Below are positions 1-10,486 of a stretch of 64,000 nt of DNA, one piece after another. Positions within the stretch are counted from its first letter, which is position 1, and every line of letters starts with the position of its first letter. Source of the DNA: Phytophthora sp. 'mugwort' (lineage: Eukaryota; Oomycota; Peronosporomycetes; Peronosporales; Peronosporaceae). The translations under genes were made by a program, and so were the position numbers. A model generated the notes under the pieces. The model was given only the letters and a program-made list of their open reading frames with translations, did no database searches and had not been told where the DNA came from. The stretch lies in contig JAUCEF010000016.1 of the NCBI GenBank assembly GCA_033558025.1, forward strand, positions 1,488,001-1,552,000, read 5' to 3'.

Positions 1-221
1 ATTTTGTTTTGCTTCTTCGGTTTATAAGGTGTAACTCGAGGCGTAGAATCCGTTTTTTCTGCACTCCGTTTGCCTTGAATCGAGCTCGAACACCGTCAAA
101 ACGAGGATTATACGTTGAAAAATCTGATAAAACATTTAGGTGTATCACATCAAGATTCGGGTGTCCGTACGTAATTGTGGCGTTAAGACTGATTAATTTG
201 CTGCTAGCATTTGCTGGTACA

Positions 222-2166
222 CTACTGCTGCTCACTTGCCGTGGTTTGTCTCTTGCGACGTTCCGTCTTCGTCGCTGCCGCACGCTTCTTACCCTGCGAA
301 GACTTCTGTCGCCGAGATCGTTTCGTAGCTGTTATTTCTTCTTCATCCAGGTCGTTGAGAACAATGTAGAGCGGGTCACTGCGCAGATCAGGCGGGACAT
401 ACTGCAGCACCTTTTTGTGGATGTCGTGGATCTTCTCTATGTTTGGTGGTGGGGGGCAACTTTTTGAAACTTGACCACAGCTCCGCAGTTTCCTCAGCAC
501 TTAAAGTCTTTACCACACCCCGCTTCAGCAGGTCCTGAATGACTGCATCGCCACTTGGTCGCTTACGGCAGTGCACCACACCAGGCTCCTCAGCGCGCAT
601 CTCAAAGAGTTGGTAGCTCTGGATTCTGTCCAGCTTCCGGTAAAGCCCGTCAAGCGTGCCTTTGAACTCTCGAAAGGTAGTGATCAGAGTCCTCCAAGTT
701 GATGCAGTGACGACTCCATCGCAGCCCTATCTACATCGTCGAGAATTCAAAGGTCTCGCTTGGCGTAGTAGCGTTTGATGTAGCCGAAGTGTCGGTCGCA
801 GTGATTCTTCGTGTGGCCTTTAACCAAAAAGCTCAACTTGGCGCTCTGCAACGAGCCCGTGTGCACGAATAACAGCAGGAACTGCAGCACGTGGCTGTTC
901 TAGACATGCCCGCCACAGTTATCAGCGTAGACGTGCCACGTTTTGATCTTTTCTCTTTGCTGTAGATGTTTCGCATTCTTGCATACGTGTCGAGCATCGA
1001 AATCACCTCCGTGCTGCCCTTCTTAGCTTTACGCTCGGGATAGATCAGATTCCAACTTGTCCGGGTGCGTGTGAATCCCAAACACGGACACCAAAATGAG
1101 GCTCAAAAAGTACCACATCGAGGGGGTCTGGGCGGAGTGAGGAGGCGCAATGTTCTGCGCGAAGTCGATAGTGGTGACCATGTTTATCTGTCGTAGTTGC
1201 ATTGCAATCAGCTAGGGATTAACGTCTTATCGCCTTCGCATCGTTCACATGAGCTGCGATAGCTTCGGTGTCCTCGACGGACGGTTCAGGTCCCATCATA
1301 TTTCACCAGGCGTCGCACACGTTGTCTCGGGTAGAGCTGATGCGGATATTGGGGCAGATGCCCTCCATAATTGTCCTGAAGGCTGTCAACGAAGGCTCTT
1401 TGAAGCGAACACGTGCGTCCTCTGCCCACTCGATGTACCAGCCGAGCTTCATGGCCCAGGTAAAGTACACAGGCAGCAACTGATGCTCCTTAGTGGTGCA
1501 ATGACGATTCAGCTTCCCATTTTCCGTCTTCTGGTACCGGAAGCACACAGGGACAACGTCTGCATGCGTCTCGGTCGACCTCGTGAAGAACGCTTTCATC
1601 GCTTCTCCATCCACGAACCGTGCATGCTTGTTGCCAGCATTGCCGTGTGCAGGCAACGCAAACTCTCCCCTCTTCACTTGGTTATGATACCTGGAAACTA
1701 AACAGTCCCCTCAGTCTTATTGCATTTAGCAAAACAAAATCAGTATTAACGCCGTACCGTGTGATGGTGTCGTTGCTAACGTTGAACACGGTCTGGAAGC
1801 TGTACGACAGACAGGTCCAGCGAGAGGCAGGACGTACGAATAGCGCGTCCTAGCGCCTGTAGATCGGTGCCGTTGACCGTCCTCTGAGCGCCCAGAGCAC
1901 GTTGCTAGCATTGTGATCAAGCTGGTTCGCTGGCAGTCCCTGTTCATCTTCATGTAACCGGTGAGGAACGTCGTCGTCGCCTCTGCTCGGTTCTCGATGC
2001 AGCGCTTCTCACAGCATTGTACATCCAGCACCGTATCAATGTGCTCAGCCACCGCTTCGTCGATCTCGACATGAGCGTCAGGATCCTCTGAGCTGTCCTC
2101 TGAGCTCGCAGTCGCCCCGCAGTGCTCTTCTTCGACGTCCGAGGCAGCGTCCTCGCCGTGCTCCAT
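222..2166 (-). pseudogene. Decayed DUF7869-type (transposase-like) gene
   Basis: On the minus strand, fragments in different frames add up to a protein of a repetitive family. Around 1140-1080 a fragment contains DFAQNIAPPH and FGIHTH. Around 940-780 another contains YADNCGG, then VKGHTKNHCDRHFGYIKR. The ADNC-GQN and GHTK-DRHFG patterns are hallmarks of DUF7869, a domain spread in repeated, probably transposon-derived genes of many eukaryotes. The N-terminal part (2166-1730) is acidic and has a CCEKRC cluster. There is an in-frame TAG where the Q of GGQN should be, and the frame shifts between about 1000 and 940, so no intact protein is possible. The family call is by motif recognition. The exact element type is unknown. 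Confidence 0.6.
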
Positions 2167-2489
2167 GTCGATCGCTTGTGCTTTTGGTGAGTGGACAGCT
2201 CCGCAAGGGAAAAAATATCAGGCTCGATTGTTCTAAACGCGATTTCTCGAAAGTTCGTTTAGTCCGAATTTTCCATTCAGGTTGCTTTAAGGGGTCGTAT
2301 CTCCACTGTAATAATATTAAAAATTACGATTTTGTTTTGCGCCGTCTCATTTGGTGTCGGGATACAAGTCGAGGTATATGGTAGTGAACGTCCAGATAGA
2401 CTCAGTGCTGTTCATAGCGGCAGTAGTTTGGGTTGTTTGCGTAGTTTGTAGTTCGCACTGCGGCGGTAGTTTATACGCAGATAGGAACG

Positions 2490-3400
2490 TCAACGAAATT
2501 CATTCAGAAATCGAGGCAGAGACATCCAGAAGCAACGCAGGCAAGGCGGCCGCTGCCGAGAGATCTCGCGCTTCTCGTGAGAGGCACGAACAGGAAGAGT
2601 GGGGTGAGGATATTTGCATATCCGCGGCTGCAAAGGCGCTTGTTGAGCGGGATAATTACTACTGTCGGCAGCGCATGATATGGAGTTCCCATGTGATGGA
2701 GCTGCGTCGGCAGAAGGCGTTTGACCGAACCTATCGCATGGACGAGCTGTCATTTGAACACTTAATTCACATTTGGGCGCCGGACTCGGCGTGGACACGC
2801 GGATGTCGGTCAAACGAGCTGATGAGGCCCCATTTTCAGCGGAGGTCGTTCTCCATTTCACCCTGATGTGGCTTGTTGGAGGCTCATACGTGGATGCCTG
2901 CGATGTCGGGCTCGCTAGCGTGTCCTCGCTCTTCCGCTGCCTCCACAAGGGGATTGACGCCATATTTCCCGCCACGAGCTAAATATTAAGCTATCCGCAA
3001 CACCAGAAGCCATCGAAGGTGAAGCAACTGATTTTGCGAGGTGCACCACGGACGGTATACTTGACGGCTCCTCATCCGCATTATGACCCCAAGTACTTCC
3101 ACAACACGCAATGCACGCTCCAATTGTTTGGACAGTATCGAGTTATGAGCTTAAACGTGCATGCACTGTGCGACTCGATAAGCCGTTTCTTTTTTATCGG
3201 GGTCACTGCTCCCGGAAGCTCAATAATGCTCGACCTTTTCGTCAGACATCTCTGATTCACTACCCAGCTTTTCTCCGAAATGCACGCAAAACGTCTAGCC
3301 AGAAAGCGTGTTCTGGCGAGACACACCCGTCTACAGACAACGACACAAAAATACGGCTTCAAATAGTAGTACCACACGTGCTCCATAGTAAAAGCAAAAC
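2490..3400 (+). pseudogene. PIF/Harbinger transposase remnant
   Basis: Plus-strand fragments in shifting frames follow the order of a Harbinger transposase. First comes YRMDELSFEHL (about 2735-2770), then LMWLVGGSYVDACDVGLASV (about 2863-2925), then KGIDAIFPAT. From 3010 to 3240 there is a DDE-core-like stretch with TDGILDG, NVHALCDS and TAPGSS. These match the LxWLAGGSY, DG, NVQAVCD and PGS motifs of this family. The frame changes near 2850 and again after 2980, and a stop codon follows the DG region, so the gene is dead. No terminal inverted repeats were recognised. Confidence 0.65.
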
Positions 3401-3524
3401 TGATTTTTAGCTAATCCAATCGAGTCATAAACATGATTTAGCCAATAACCTATAAAAATAAAATGAATGGCTAGGAGATAAACCTTCACCACACTGTCGC
3501 TAATCTTACATCTAGTTCTGCGAT

Positions 3525-5090
3525 ATGAAGCGTACTAAGCGGGGTTACACGATCAACCGAAAGCGCGAGGCGTTAACGCTGGCGGAGCGCGTTGGCGTAA
3601 AGGCTGCGTCGAAGCAGCTCATCATCGCCCGCGGTACCATCCACGACTGGCGGAAACAGGCAGACGCGATACGAAGTTTCAAGGGTCACGGTTCATCGAA
3701 GACGTTAAAAAAAGGTCAGGCTCGCAAAGAAATATTTCCTGGCGTTCTCTGACCTTTTGACGTACATGAAGGACGTTCGCCGGGATGAAGCTATAAGTTA
3801 CCGTGTGATTTGTATTATTATAACTGTATTTTCTATTTTTAATGTTTTTGTCCTGTAGAGGTGTTATCAACTGCAGGTATGATCAGCTTCATGTGGGGGA
3901 TTTATCCAGTCTGGATGACTTCCTATCTTAGTGGGAAGGACGACGGAGAACTTGCGCTCGACGTATGGTCCAGCGCATTGCTAATCGGTACAATTTGATT
4001 GTGTTATACTATGCATTTTATGTATTTTATATATATATACATATATATAGCTTGATATTATGATTTATATGCGAAACAGCTACGGATTCTCTTCCTAAAA
4101 AAAACTGCCAAAAGGTCCTTGGAAGATCTCGAGGAGACGGGCTCAGTTTGCGCTGGAGTTTTGGACTCAATACGGGGAATATGAGGGAGGTGGCATTTAA
4201 ATGTGGACGAAACAGCCATTCTGTTTGACATGCCTTCGATTAAGGCGTGGGCTGGAAAAGGCAGAAAGGATTCAGCGCGCATATTGGGTGCTAACAAAAG
4301 GCTTGTGGTCTTTAGAGCAAAATGCAAAGTGATTGATTCGGTCCTTAGTTCGCTAAGCTACTCTAAGCCTCTCTTCTACCTACTGGATACACTCTACTGG
4401 ATTCCTTACTGGCTACTGAGTTCTTCCAGCCAATCAGCGAGTGACACGTTGTATCCCCATCTTGTACCCACAATCTTGTACCCGCGTGTGCGTAATCGTC
4501 GATACGTCAACAGCGTCCCGTAATCCATGTGCCATCATCAGTGTCCCCATAATCACACAAGTGATTATGGCTCCACGGACTTGAAAGGCCATACCGGTTT
4601 CTACTAGTACGCCGGGGCTGGACGAGACGCCTCCTTGACAACACTAACAAGCACGCAGGCCGCATGACCGCAGTTTCGACAGTTCGCGATGACGGTAAGT
4701 TTCGTTCTTGTTATTTTACAAACCTTGCTGTATTTTAACCACGACACGTCTGTTTTTTAGGAATGAAAATGCCGATTCTCTTTATTGTTCGCGGCGTCCC
4801 GGGCGGACTTATCGAGCAAAATGAGCTCGAACAGTACCCCGACAACCACTTCTACGCTGTCCAAGAGAATGCGTGGATGGACAACACGGTGTGGAAATTT
4901 TACGTAGAAAAACTTCTAAAACTTGAAATAGATGCACCCGCTGTCCTTCTCGTAGACAACTTTGAGTACACGTGTCTGAAGAAGGACAGCGGCTCGTGGC
5001 CGATGAAGCCAATGCTACGGTGGTCCCATTAGCACCAAACAGCACAACTGTTTTGCCAACCGCTTGATGTGAGAGTAATGAGACCACTTA
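3525..5090 (+). pseudogene. pogo-like DDE transposase remnant with intron-like gaps
   Basis: The N-terminus (3525-3750) reads as a psq-type helix-turn-helix: a Lys/Arg-rich start, KREALTLAERVGVKAASKQL, and a WRKQ helix. The first catalytic region appears at 4203 (MDETAILFDMPS) and the second at 4763-5010 (PILFIVRGVPGG, VQENAWMDNTVWKFY, VLLVDNF). Two stretches look like spliceosomal introns: about 3805-3858 (ending TGTAG) and 4695-4760 (GTAAGT to TTTTTTAG). Both restore collinearity with the family. Between about 4330 and 4640 the sequence does not align with the expected protein, and the third Asp region at 5020-5070 is frameshifted. It is a dead copy. Confidence 0.65.
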
Positions 5091-6887
5091 AAGCTAAAAT
5101 TCGAAACAGCGCTAGTAGAAACGGGAGGCGCATCCGCGCGATAAAGTTACTAATGCTGTTAGGGAAACGAGAAAAAGAGACCGTAATTCGTAGCTTCACT
5201 AGGCTATTCCTAAGTACCCGGAGATAACAGTTTAAAATACATACCCTTTTATGGTCAATCATGCGTTTTTTTATCTGTTTTTGTACTTTCCATGACGTTT
5301 TTGACGAATCAAATCCGGTGCCGGATTTTTGTGTCGGGACCAGTGATTTCATTTTTTTTGTATGGAGGATGGCATTCGGCGGTGCCGGATTTCTCCGTCG
5401 TTGTCTGTAGATCTTTGCGAGTGCGCTTGTCACCTAACGCGTCCAGGCGACCAACAAACAAGCCCGGGAAGAGGATATTTAGCAGTCGAAATGGGTCCTG
5501 CTCTTGCTTCGGTGGAGGGTCGTCATGTGCAATCTTTTTTGCTGGAAAACGACGTCGTACTGGCCGTTGTCGACGTTGCTTTGAACGATCATGTCTAACA
5601 CCACCGCCTCCGAGCGGTTCATGTAGTCCAAAACACACAAATTTTGCGCACATCCGGATATCAATACTCCGAGACCCTCATGGCTGCCAATCACAACGTA
5701 TGGCTTATCTACCCCTTCGCCATCTCGCTCAACAAGCCGCGATTTCACCATGACGTCCTCCAGTGAGAAAGCGGGGCACGGAGAAAACTCTAGGCTCGTG
5801 GTGGGTGCGGCTCGACGTGGTGCATTTGCATGCTCACGCGATGGACGGGCAGATGAAGGTCGATTTTGCTTCGCTGCACCTGCTGCAAATCATGGGGCTG
5901 TACTGATGCTGGGCTGCGGCTTCTGGGCTAGCTGTAGAGGCTGGCTCACGTCGCCGTTACCGCATCTGCTGCCAGCCCGGGGAGCCGAGCGATTATGAGC
6001 GAGGCTGTGAGGAGCGGCTGGGTGCCAGGAGCGGCGTGGCCGGCGTGTACGACGCAAAGGACTGGGACGTGGTGTTTGAAAGGGGGAGGGGGCATGATGC
6101 TGCTATAGGCCGAGGGAGAAATCTTTGTGGGTCAAACTACCCAGACAAAACACGCTACCACCCCAAATCGAGCTCGTAGTCCGATTACCGCTCAAACTAC
6201 TTTTCAGCCCTGTCCCAGCAAACAAATCATTCGCATAAACTACTAGACTACCCGCACTACCGCAAAGATAAGAAGGTGGCTGCTACGGACCCAAGTTTGG
6301 TCAATTGAGATATGAATTGTTGGCAATTCAAAAATAAATTGATTCTACAAACTTAATAATTGAATTAGTATTCGGGTGTATTAAAAGTATTATGTTTTTC
6401 GGACAAGGTAACGTCGTTAAGGCCTTAAAGGCAGAAGAATCAATTGAATCAAAACCACTCGCACGGTCTCCCACAATAACAGCAGGACTACACCCTGTGT
6501 ACATGTACTCGAGTACCGAAAAGCTCTGGAACGTTAGTGGTTCTGATCTTAAGTTATGGTATGCCAGCAAGCGCACGGGTCGCCCAGCTCTCAGTTGTGA
6601 TCTTTAGAATCGGTAGCATGCAATTAACTCCTTACAAGCAACTTAGCTTAATTAAAGTCACTTAGAAGGGGGCTGCAGCCCCGATAATCGGGCAGAAAGG
6701 ACCCATTCTTTTGCCACATGGAAGTACTTCATTCAGTGTGCTCAAAGCAAGACTCGAAAATGATGACTAGTAGCGTCGTATTATCGTTAGCACGTAAATC
6801 TGGGCTAACCGGGTAACGCTTGAACGTTCATACATCTCTGATAGATGAGCCAGCTTGTCAGATACAGACACTAGTCGATAGTGAGTA
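5091..6887. other. Interval without a supported gene
   Basis: Several short open frames lie on both strands here. The longest minus-strand ones (5309-5653 and 5479-5751) overlap in different frames and show no motif I recognise. They may be another broken element. The part from 5760 to 6120 is GC-rich with a poor open frame, and the part from 6120 to 6880 is AT-richer with nothing recognisable. Confidence 0.5.
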
Positions 6888-7481
6888 TCACCGTGAGCTT
6901 GACGCACTGGTAGCAGTGTTGTCGCACTCGTCCATGACAGTGGTATAGTACACGAGACCGTACGAGTCCGAGTAGCCAATGAAGCATGTGTACTCGACGT
7001 CTGTGCTCGTAACGGACATATCGCTCACGGCTTCAGTGCAGTCAGCGTCGTTGAACAGCTGCAACTCGAGCGACGAATTCGCTTTGACGACAGCGATCAC
7101 AGCGGCATATGACGCAATGCCGGGTAGAACGCGACACTGGCCGTCCGCATAGAAGGCGAGTCCATTCACCCAGTTATCGCAACCAGTTGGGGGTGAATAT
7201 TGCTCCAGCAGCACGTAGGGTGCGTCGGCATCAGCGTAGATGGAGGCGGTTCCCACACGGTTGCTCTCGTAGCAATCCACCTTGCTGAAGTAGGCACTGT
7301 CACCGATGGTCACCACAGCGCAATCTCTGACTTCACAGCTGTCGACGCCTTCCTCGTAAATGAATTGCGGCGTTCCGAAGCACTTATCATCCTCAAAGTA
7401 GCTGGTGAACGCGACGGATCCCGCGTGAATCGGGGGAGCAGAAGCGAGAGCTCCAAGGAAAAAAGCTGCTGAGAACTGCAT
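6888..7481 (-). CDS. Small secreted cysteine-rich protein
   Basis: This single-exon frame encodes 197 residues. Residues 1-20 look like a classical signal peptide (MQFSAAFFLGALASAPPIHA) ending in an A-x-A-like cleavage site. The mature part has nine cysteines (34, 49, 54, 70, 101, 116, 148, 166, 186). There is a possible N-glycosylation site NSS at 135 and a Ser-rich tail. It has no RXLR or LxLFLAK motif, so it does not belong to those effector classes. The spacing (a Cys followed by GTPQF, then alternating Cys and aromatic residues) resembles the extracellular domains that oomycete receptor-like TKL kinases carry at their N-termini. No membrane segment or kinase follows in frame, so it could be a stand-alone secreted paralogue or a truncated receptor. 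It stands alone among transposon remains. Function is unknown. Confidence 0.7.
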   Translation of the reverse strand: MQFSAAFFLGALASAPPIHAGSVAFTSYFEDDKCFGTPQFIYEEGVDSCEVRDCAVVTIGDSAYFSKVDCYESNRVGTASIYADADAPYVLLEQYSPPTGCDNWVNGLAFYADGQCRVLPGIASYAAVIAVVKANSSLELQLFNDADCTEAVSDMSVTSTDVEYTCFIGYSDSYGLVYYTTVMDECDNTATSASSSR

Positions 7482-7827
7482 CGTTTCAGAAGGAAAATGT
7501 GACGGAGCTAAAAGTGCGTTGTAGAGCTTTTGAAGCTAAATGAAAAGTGGGTTTTCCGACGGCCTGACAGCCCGCGCTTTGAAGTTGCTTGGCCAATGAG
7601 GACCTAAACGTCATTCATAGGCAGTTTGGGTTTACTTTTGGGGACTTCCAGGATTCATCGAGTAGACTTGGACTGACTGCTAAAGCAAATAAGACGACTA
7701 CCAAGTGCGAAGTCTTCTTCATCAGCAAAAAATCTTGCTATGGGTGGCCATGCATGAACTGCACGCACTTTCTCCCTCTTGCGGTGGATTCGCTGGCGAA
7801 ATTAGATTCGGATCATGTCAGACGCTA

Positions 7828-7950
7828 TTAACTGTCCGAAGTGATTCCTACCTAATGGCTACCTAAATCTAGTTGGGCAACTCGAGCTGACGTTTTTCAA
7901 CCTGACTGTCCGAAGTGATTTCTACCTAATGGCTACCTAATCTAGTATAG
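7828..7950. repeat. Pair of direct repeats, about 42 bp, plus a third partial copy
   Basis: The motif starting ACTGTCCGAAGTGATT, followed by CTACCTAATGGCTACCTAA and TCTAGT, occurs at about 7831-7873 and again at about 7906-7946 with one or two changes. The last part (GCTACCTAATCTAGTT) recurs at about 7955-7971. The copies are about 75 bp apart. Confidence 0.75.
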
Positions 7951-8703
7951 TTAATTGCTACCTAATCTAGTTATCACCTCAGGGCTGGTGTTTTCAACAT
8001 GTAGTTTTGTTGCGCTCAGTTACTCACGATACTCGCAGAGAATCCTTTTTTGTGCGTCTTAGCTCTTGTTCGTCGCCTCGATTTAAAGGCACCGAAGTGT
8101 GGTCATTGGAACTTTGTGCTGGATTAACTTGGCCAGGGTTTTTGTCTTTTCCGCTAACGTGTGTGGTCATACCTCTTTCATTTAGCTCAAACTCAGGTAC
8201 ATGTTTTATAGCCACACAAAGCTGCTCACAAAACTGTACCGATTGTAAAATTATTAATGACGCTCAGCTTGGTTGCCAGCATTATCCGTATAAATCCTTA
8301 GCACAAGGTGCGAATTGAGATATATTGATTAGCTTTTATAAAAGAAACTACCCTCCTACACTGGCCAACTTTAAGAATGCGGAGTTCGTGCCATGCGTCA
8401 TTATTGTTCAGTCGTAATGATACGAGTTTGTATTAATACCAGTTGTATTCACTGACCGAATTATTGGACTGGGGGTTCATTCAGTAGACTAGGACAACAC
8501 TTGGCAGCTAACTCAGAGCAAGAAAAGCTATAGATTTTAAAATACTCTCAGCTGCTGGATTTCACCTTGCAAGGATACTAAGTATTGAAATCCACTTGAA
8601 TCGAAATCCAATCCGACGTATTGTATGCGGATTGGCTATAAAAGTAGCCACTAGGATGTGGATCTAGATGAATATAAATTAGTATAGTGAAACTAATATA
8701 AAG

Positions 8704-8815
8704 CAGATATACGGCTGTTGAGGGGGCCACGCGGCCTCCATCCGCCCGAACTGCGGGGGACGGCTCACTCTAATTCTAGCCGCCCTCCCCCAACTCACAC
8801 GCTTTCAGATATACG
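8704..8815. repeat. GC-rich imperfect hairpin flanked by 10-bp direct repeat
   Basis: CAGATATACG occurs at 8704-8713 and again at 8806-8815. Between the copies is a GC-rich segment whose ends (GTTGAGGGGGCC near 8717 and GCCGCCCTCCCCCAAC near 8779) are imperfectly complementary. Flanking sequence is AT-rich. This could be a small insertion with a target duplication or part of an LTR leader. Confidence 0.4.
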
Positions 8816-9174
8816 TATAGTCTGACTTTGCTTAGAGCTCGCATCTCAGATGTTCGTAATCAACTCAGCTAGGAACAATCCAGTTGATAGAGTGCGCGAG
8901 TATTAGAAGCGTACAAACGTAAATGTATACTACGACGCGTATTCTCCAAGATGACGTGCTAGAAAATGGTTCAGTATGTATGAAGCTCCTGCAACTAATT
9001 GTCCGTAGTGGAGTGCCGACACGTCAATCCTGTACTCATTAATTCTCTACGCCACTCATGGGTTCGAGTTGGGATGATGCAACCAAGCAAACTTAAAGCT
9101 GAAATCGGCACCTGGCACCAGCAACAATATGGTCAAAAGCACAAGTTTTAGGAAAATGGAATAAAATATTGACT

Positions 9175-9475
9175 TTACCGATATGAACCAACGAGATTTG
9201 CTTGATGTAAACGAGAAGAATCATCAACTTGCACTGAATGACCCCGGCTTAATTCTCTAGCACGAATGAGAGTTGGCGGGTAGATAACAACCCGGTACTG
9301 CGTTTCAACAACAGCATCGCCAGAAGCAGCGAAGCAAACTCCAATAAACTGTAAATCAGGACGTTGGAGATGCTCGATGTAAAACTCAGAGCTGGAAAGG
9401 TTATCCATGCTGGGTAGTACGCGCAGTTGTAAAGATTATAAACAACCACTTGAAGCGCACCTATCAGCAAAAAGA
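9175..9475 (-). pseudogene. 3' fragment of multi-span membrane protein family
   Basis: The minus-strand frame reads YNLYNCAYYPAW, then a hydrophobic segment (SNVLIYSLLEFASLLLAMLLL), then STRQLSFVLEN and a stop. This matches, in order, the partner fragment at 9540-10455 on the other strand and the C-terminal membrane segments of a large Phytophthora family that ends in LRQLAFVLE-QWQMVQSKL. Here the protein ends at VLEN, before the QSKL segment. The upstream exons are missing. An acceptor-like CTGATAG lies just before the exon at about 9463. It is a truncated copy. Confidence 0.55.
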
Positions 9476-9539
9476 AACGTTAGACTGGGAGAGATTGCCT
9501 AGCAATTACAGATCAAGTGGATTCCAATGGATCTCTCGG

Positions 9540-10455
9540 ACTCGAGACAATATTCTCACAAACTGAACGCGCGCTTTTTATCCGGAGAAGCGCTCGTGTA
9601 CTCTTCATTACCGAGTATATTGTGCTAGTGGAGTACGCCGAAGTTGTTTTGCCAATCGTTTACAGTACGTAACTAGCAAAACATAACAGTTATGTACCTT
9701 GGATGCTAACCAAATGCTCTCTGTGACCAGGTGTACACCAAGCTATTTTATTTACCATGCACAATCGAGCTTACTACCCCGGCTGGCTGGGATCTCAACT
9801 TTGGAGCTCCTATCCTCCGCCTCTAATGTGCTCTTATACAGCATACTCGAGCTTGTATCTCTGGTAATGGCGCTCATAGTGCTGAAGCGCATGCTGGGCT
9901 TCTCGGCATTGCGACAACTTGCCTTCGTCCTGGAGACACAAGCATCTAGTGTCCAATCCAAGCTTACCACGCTCTTCGTCTACGTCATGCAGGTGCCGTT
10001 GGTACATCTCGGTATGTGGCCACTGCTTTCCACTACGCTGTGCCAGCAACACTTGTGTAACTCGTCAACTGGTTGTATGACGCTTGATAATACCAGGGGC
10101 TGACTTTAGCTTCAAGTTTCCATGGATTTGAAGTGCGCGAATTGAACCCAGGTCCCCCTCTTAACAGATAAATCGGCAAATCAGCAAGTATTTTTCGGTG
10201 TACTGTAATGTCTGCCTCATATCATTATATTCTGTTACTCATTTCAAGTGAGCATAGAAACTATTATTCCGGCACAACTGAAAGTATCCACTGGAATAAT
10301 AACCAACCTTCATGCCCGCAGGCGTACGTCAGGACCTGCCGCCTCTTCCTGAAAGCTTGACACTGCTTCTCGGGCTCTCCGTCGTGCTCAGTCCTCCACT
10401 TATATTGCTTATCGGCTGTTTCACCTCATCCCGCGGTGCCAATTCCCGCTCTTAA
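9540..10455 (+). pseudogene. Fragment of multi-span membrane protein family, frameshifted
   Basis: Pieces in order are FIRRSARVLFITEYIVLVEY (about 9577-9640), AYYPGWL (about 9770), the membrane segment SNVLLYSILELVSLVMALIV, LRQLAFVLETQ, and QSKLTTLFVYVMQVPLVHLG. Two introns fit: one from about 9665 to 9730 (GTACGT to CCAG), and one at 10012-10321 (GTATGT to CCGCAG). The second joins to a hydrophobic C-terminal exon that ends with TAA at 10455. The frame shifts between AYYPGWL and the next membrane segment, so the gene looks broken. It is the divergent homologue of the fragment at 9175-9475. Confidence 0.5.
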
Positions 10456-10486
10456 CCTTTAAAACTCGCTGCACACAACCGAAACG

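Larger units (their letters stand above)
7482..9174. other. Non-coding repeat-rich interval
   Basis: No convincing gene lies here. Open frames at 7589-7831 and 8007-8318 are short and have no motif. The interval contains direct repeats (7828-7950) and a GC-rich hairpin flanked by a short direct repeat (8704-8815). A TATA-like CTATAAAAGTAGCC lies at about 8635. The combination could be the remains of a long terminal repeat, but I cannot find matching ends. Confidence 0.45.

Noticed and set aside
6888..7481. RXLR or Crinkler effector
   Set aside because: Neither RXLR/EER nor LxLFLAK is present in the first 100 residues.
10130..10165. tRNA-like B-box (GGTTCAATTC on the minus strand)
   Set aside because: No T-stem pairing, no acceptor stem and no A-box at the right distance.
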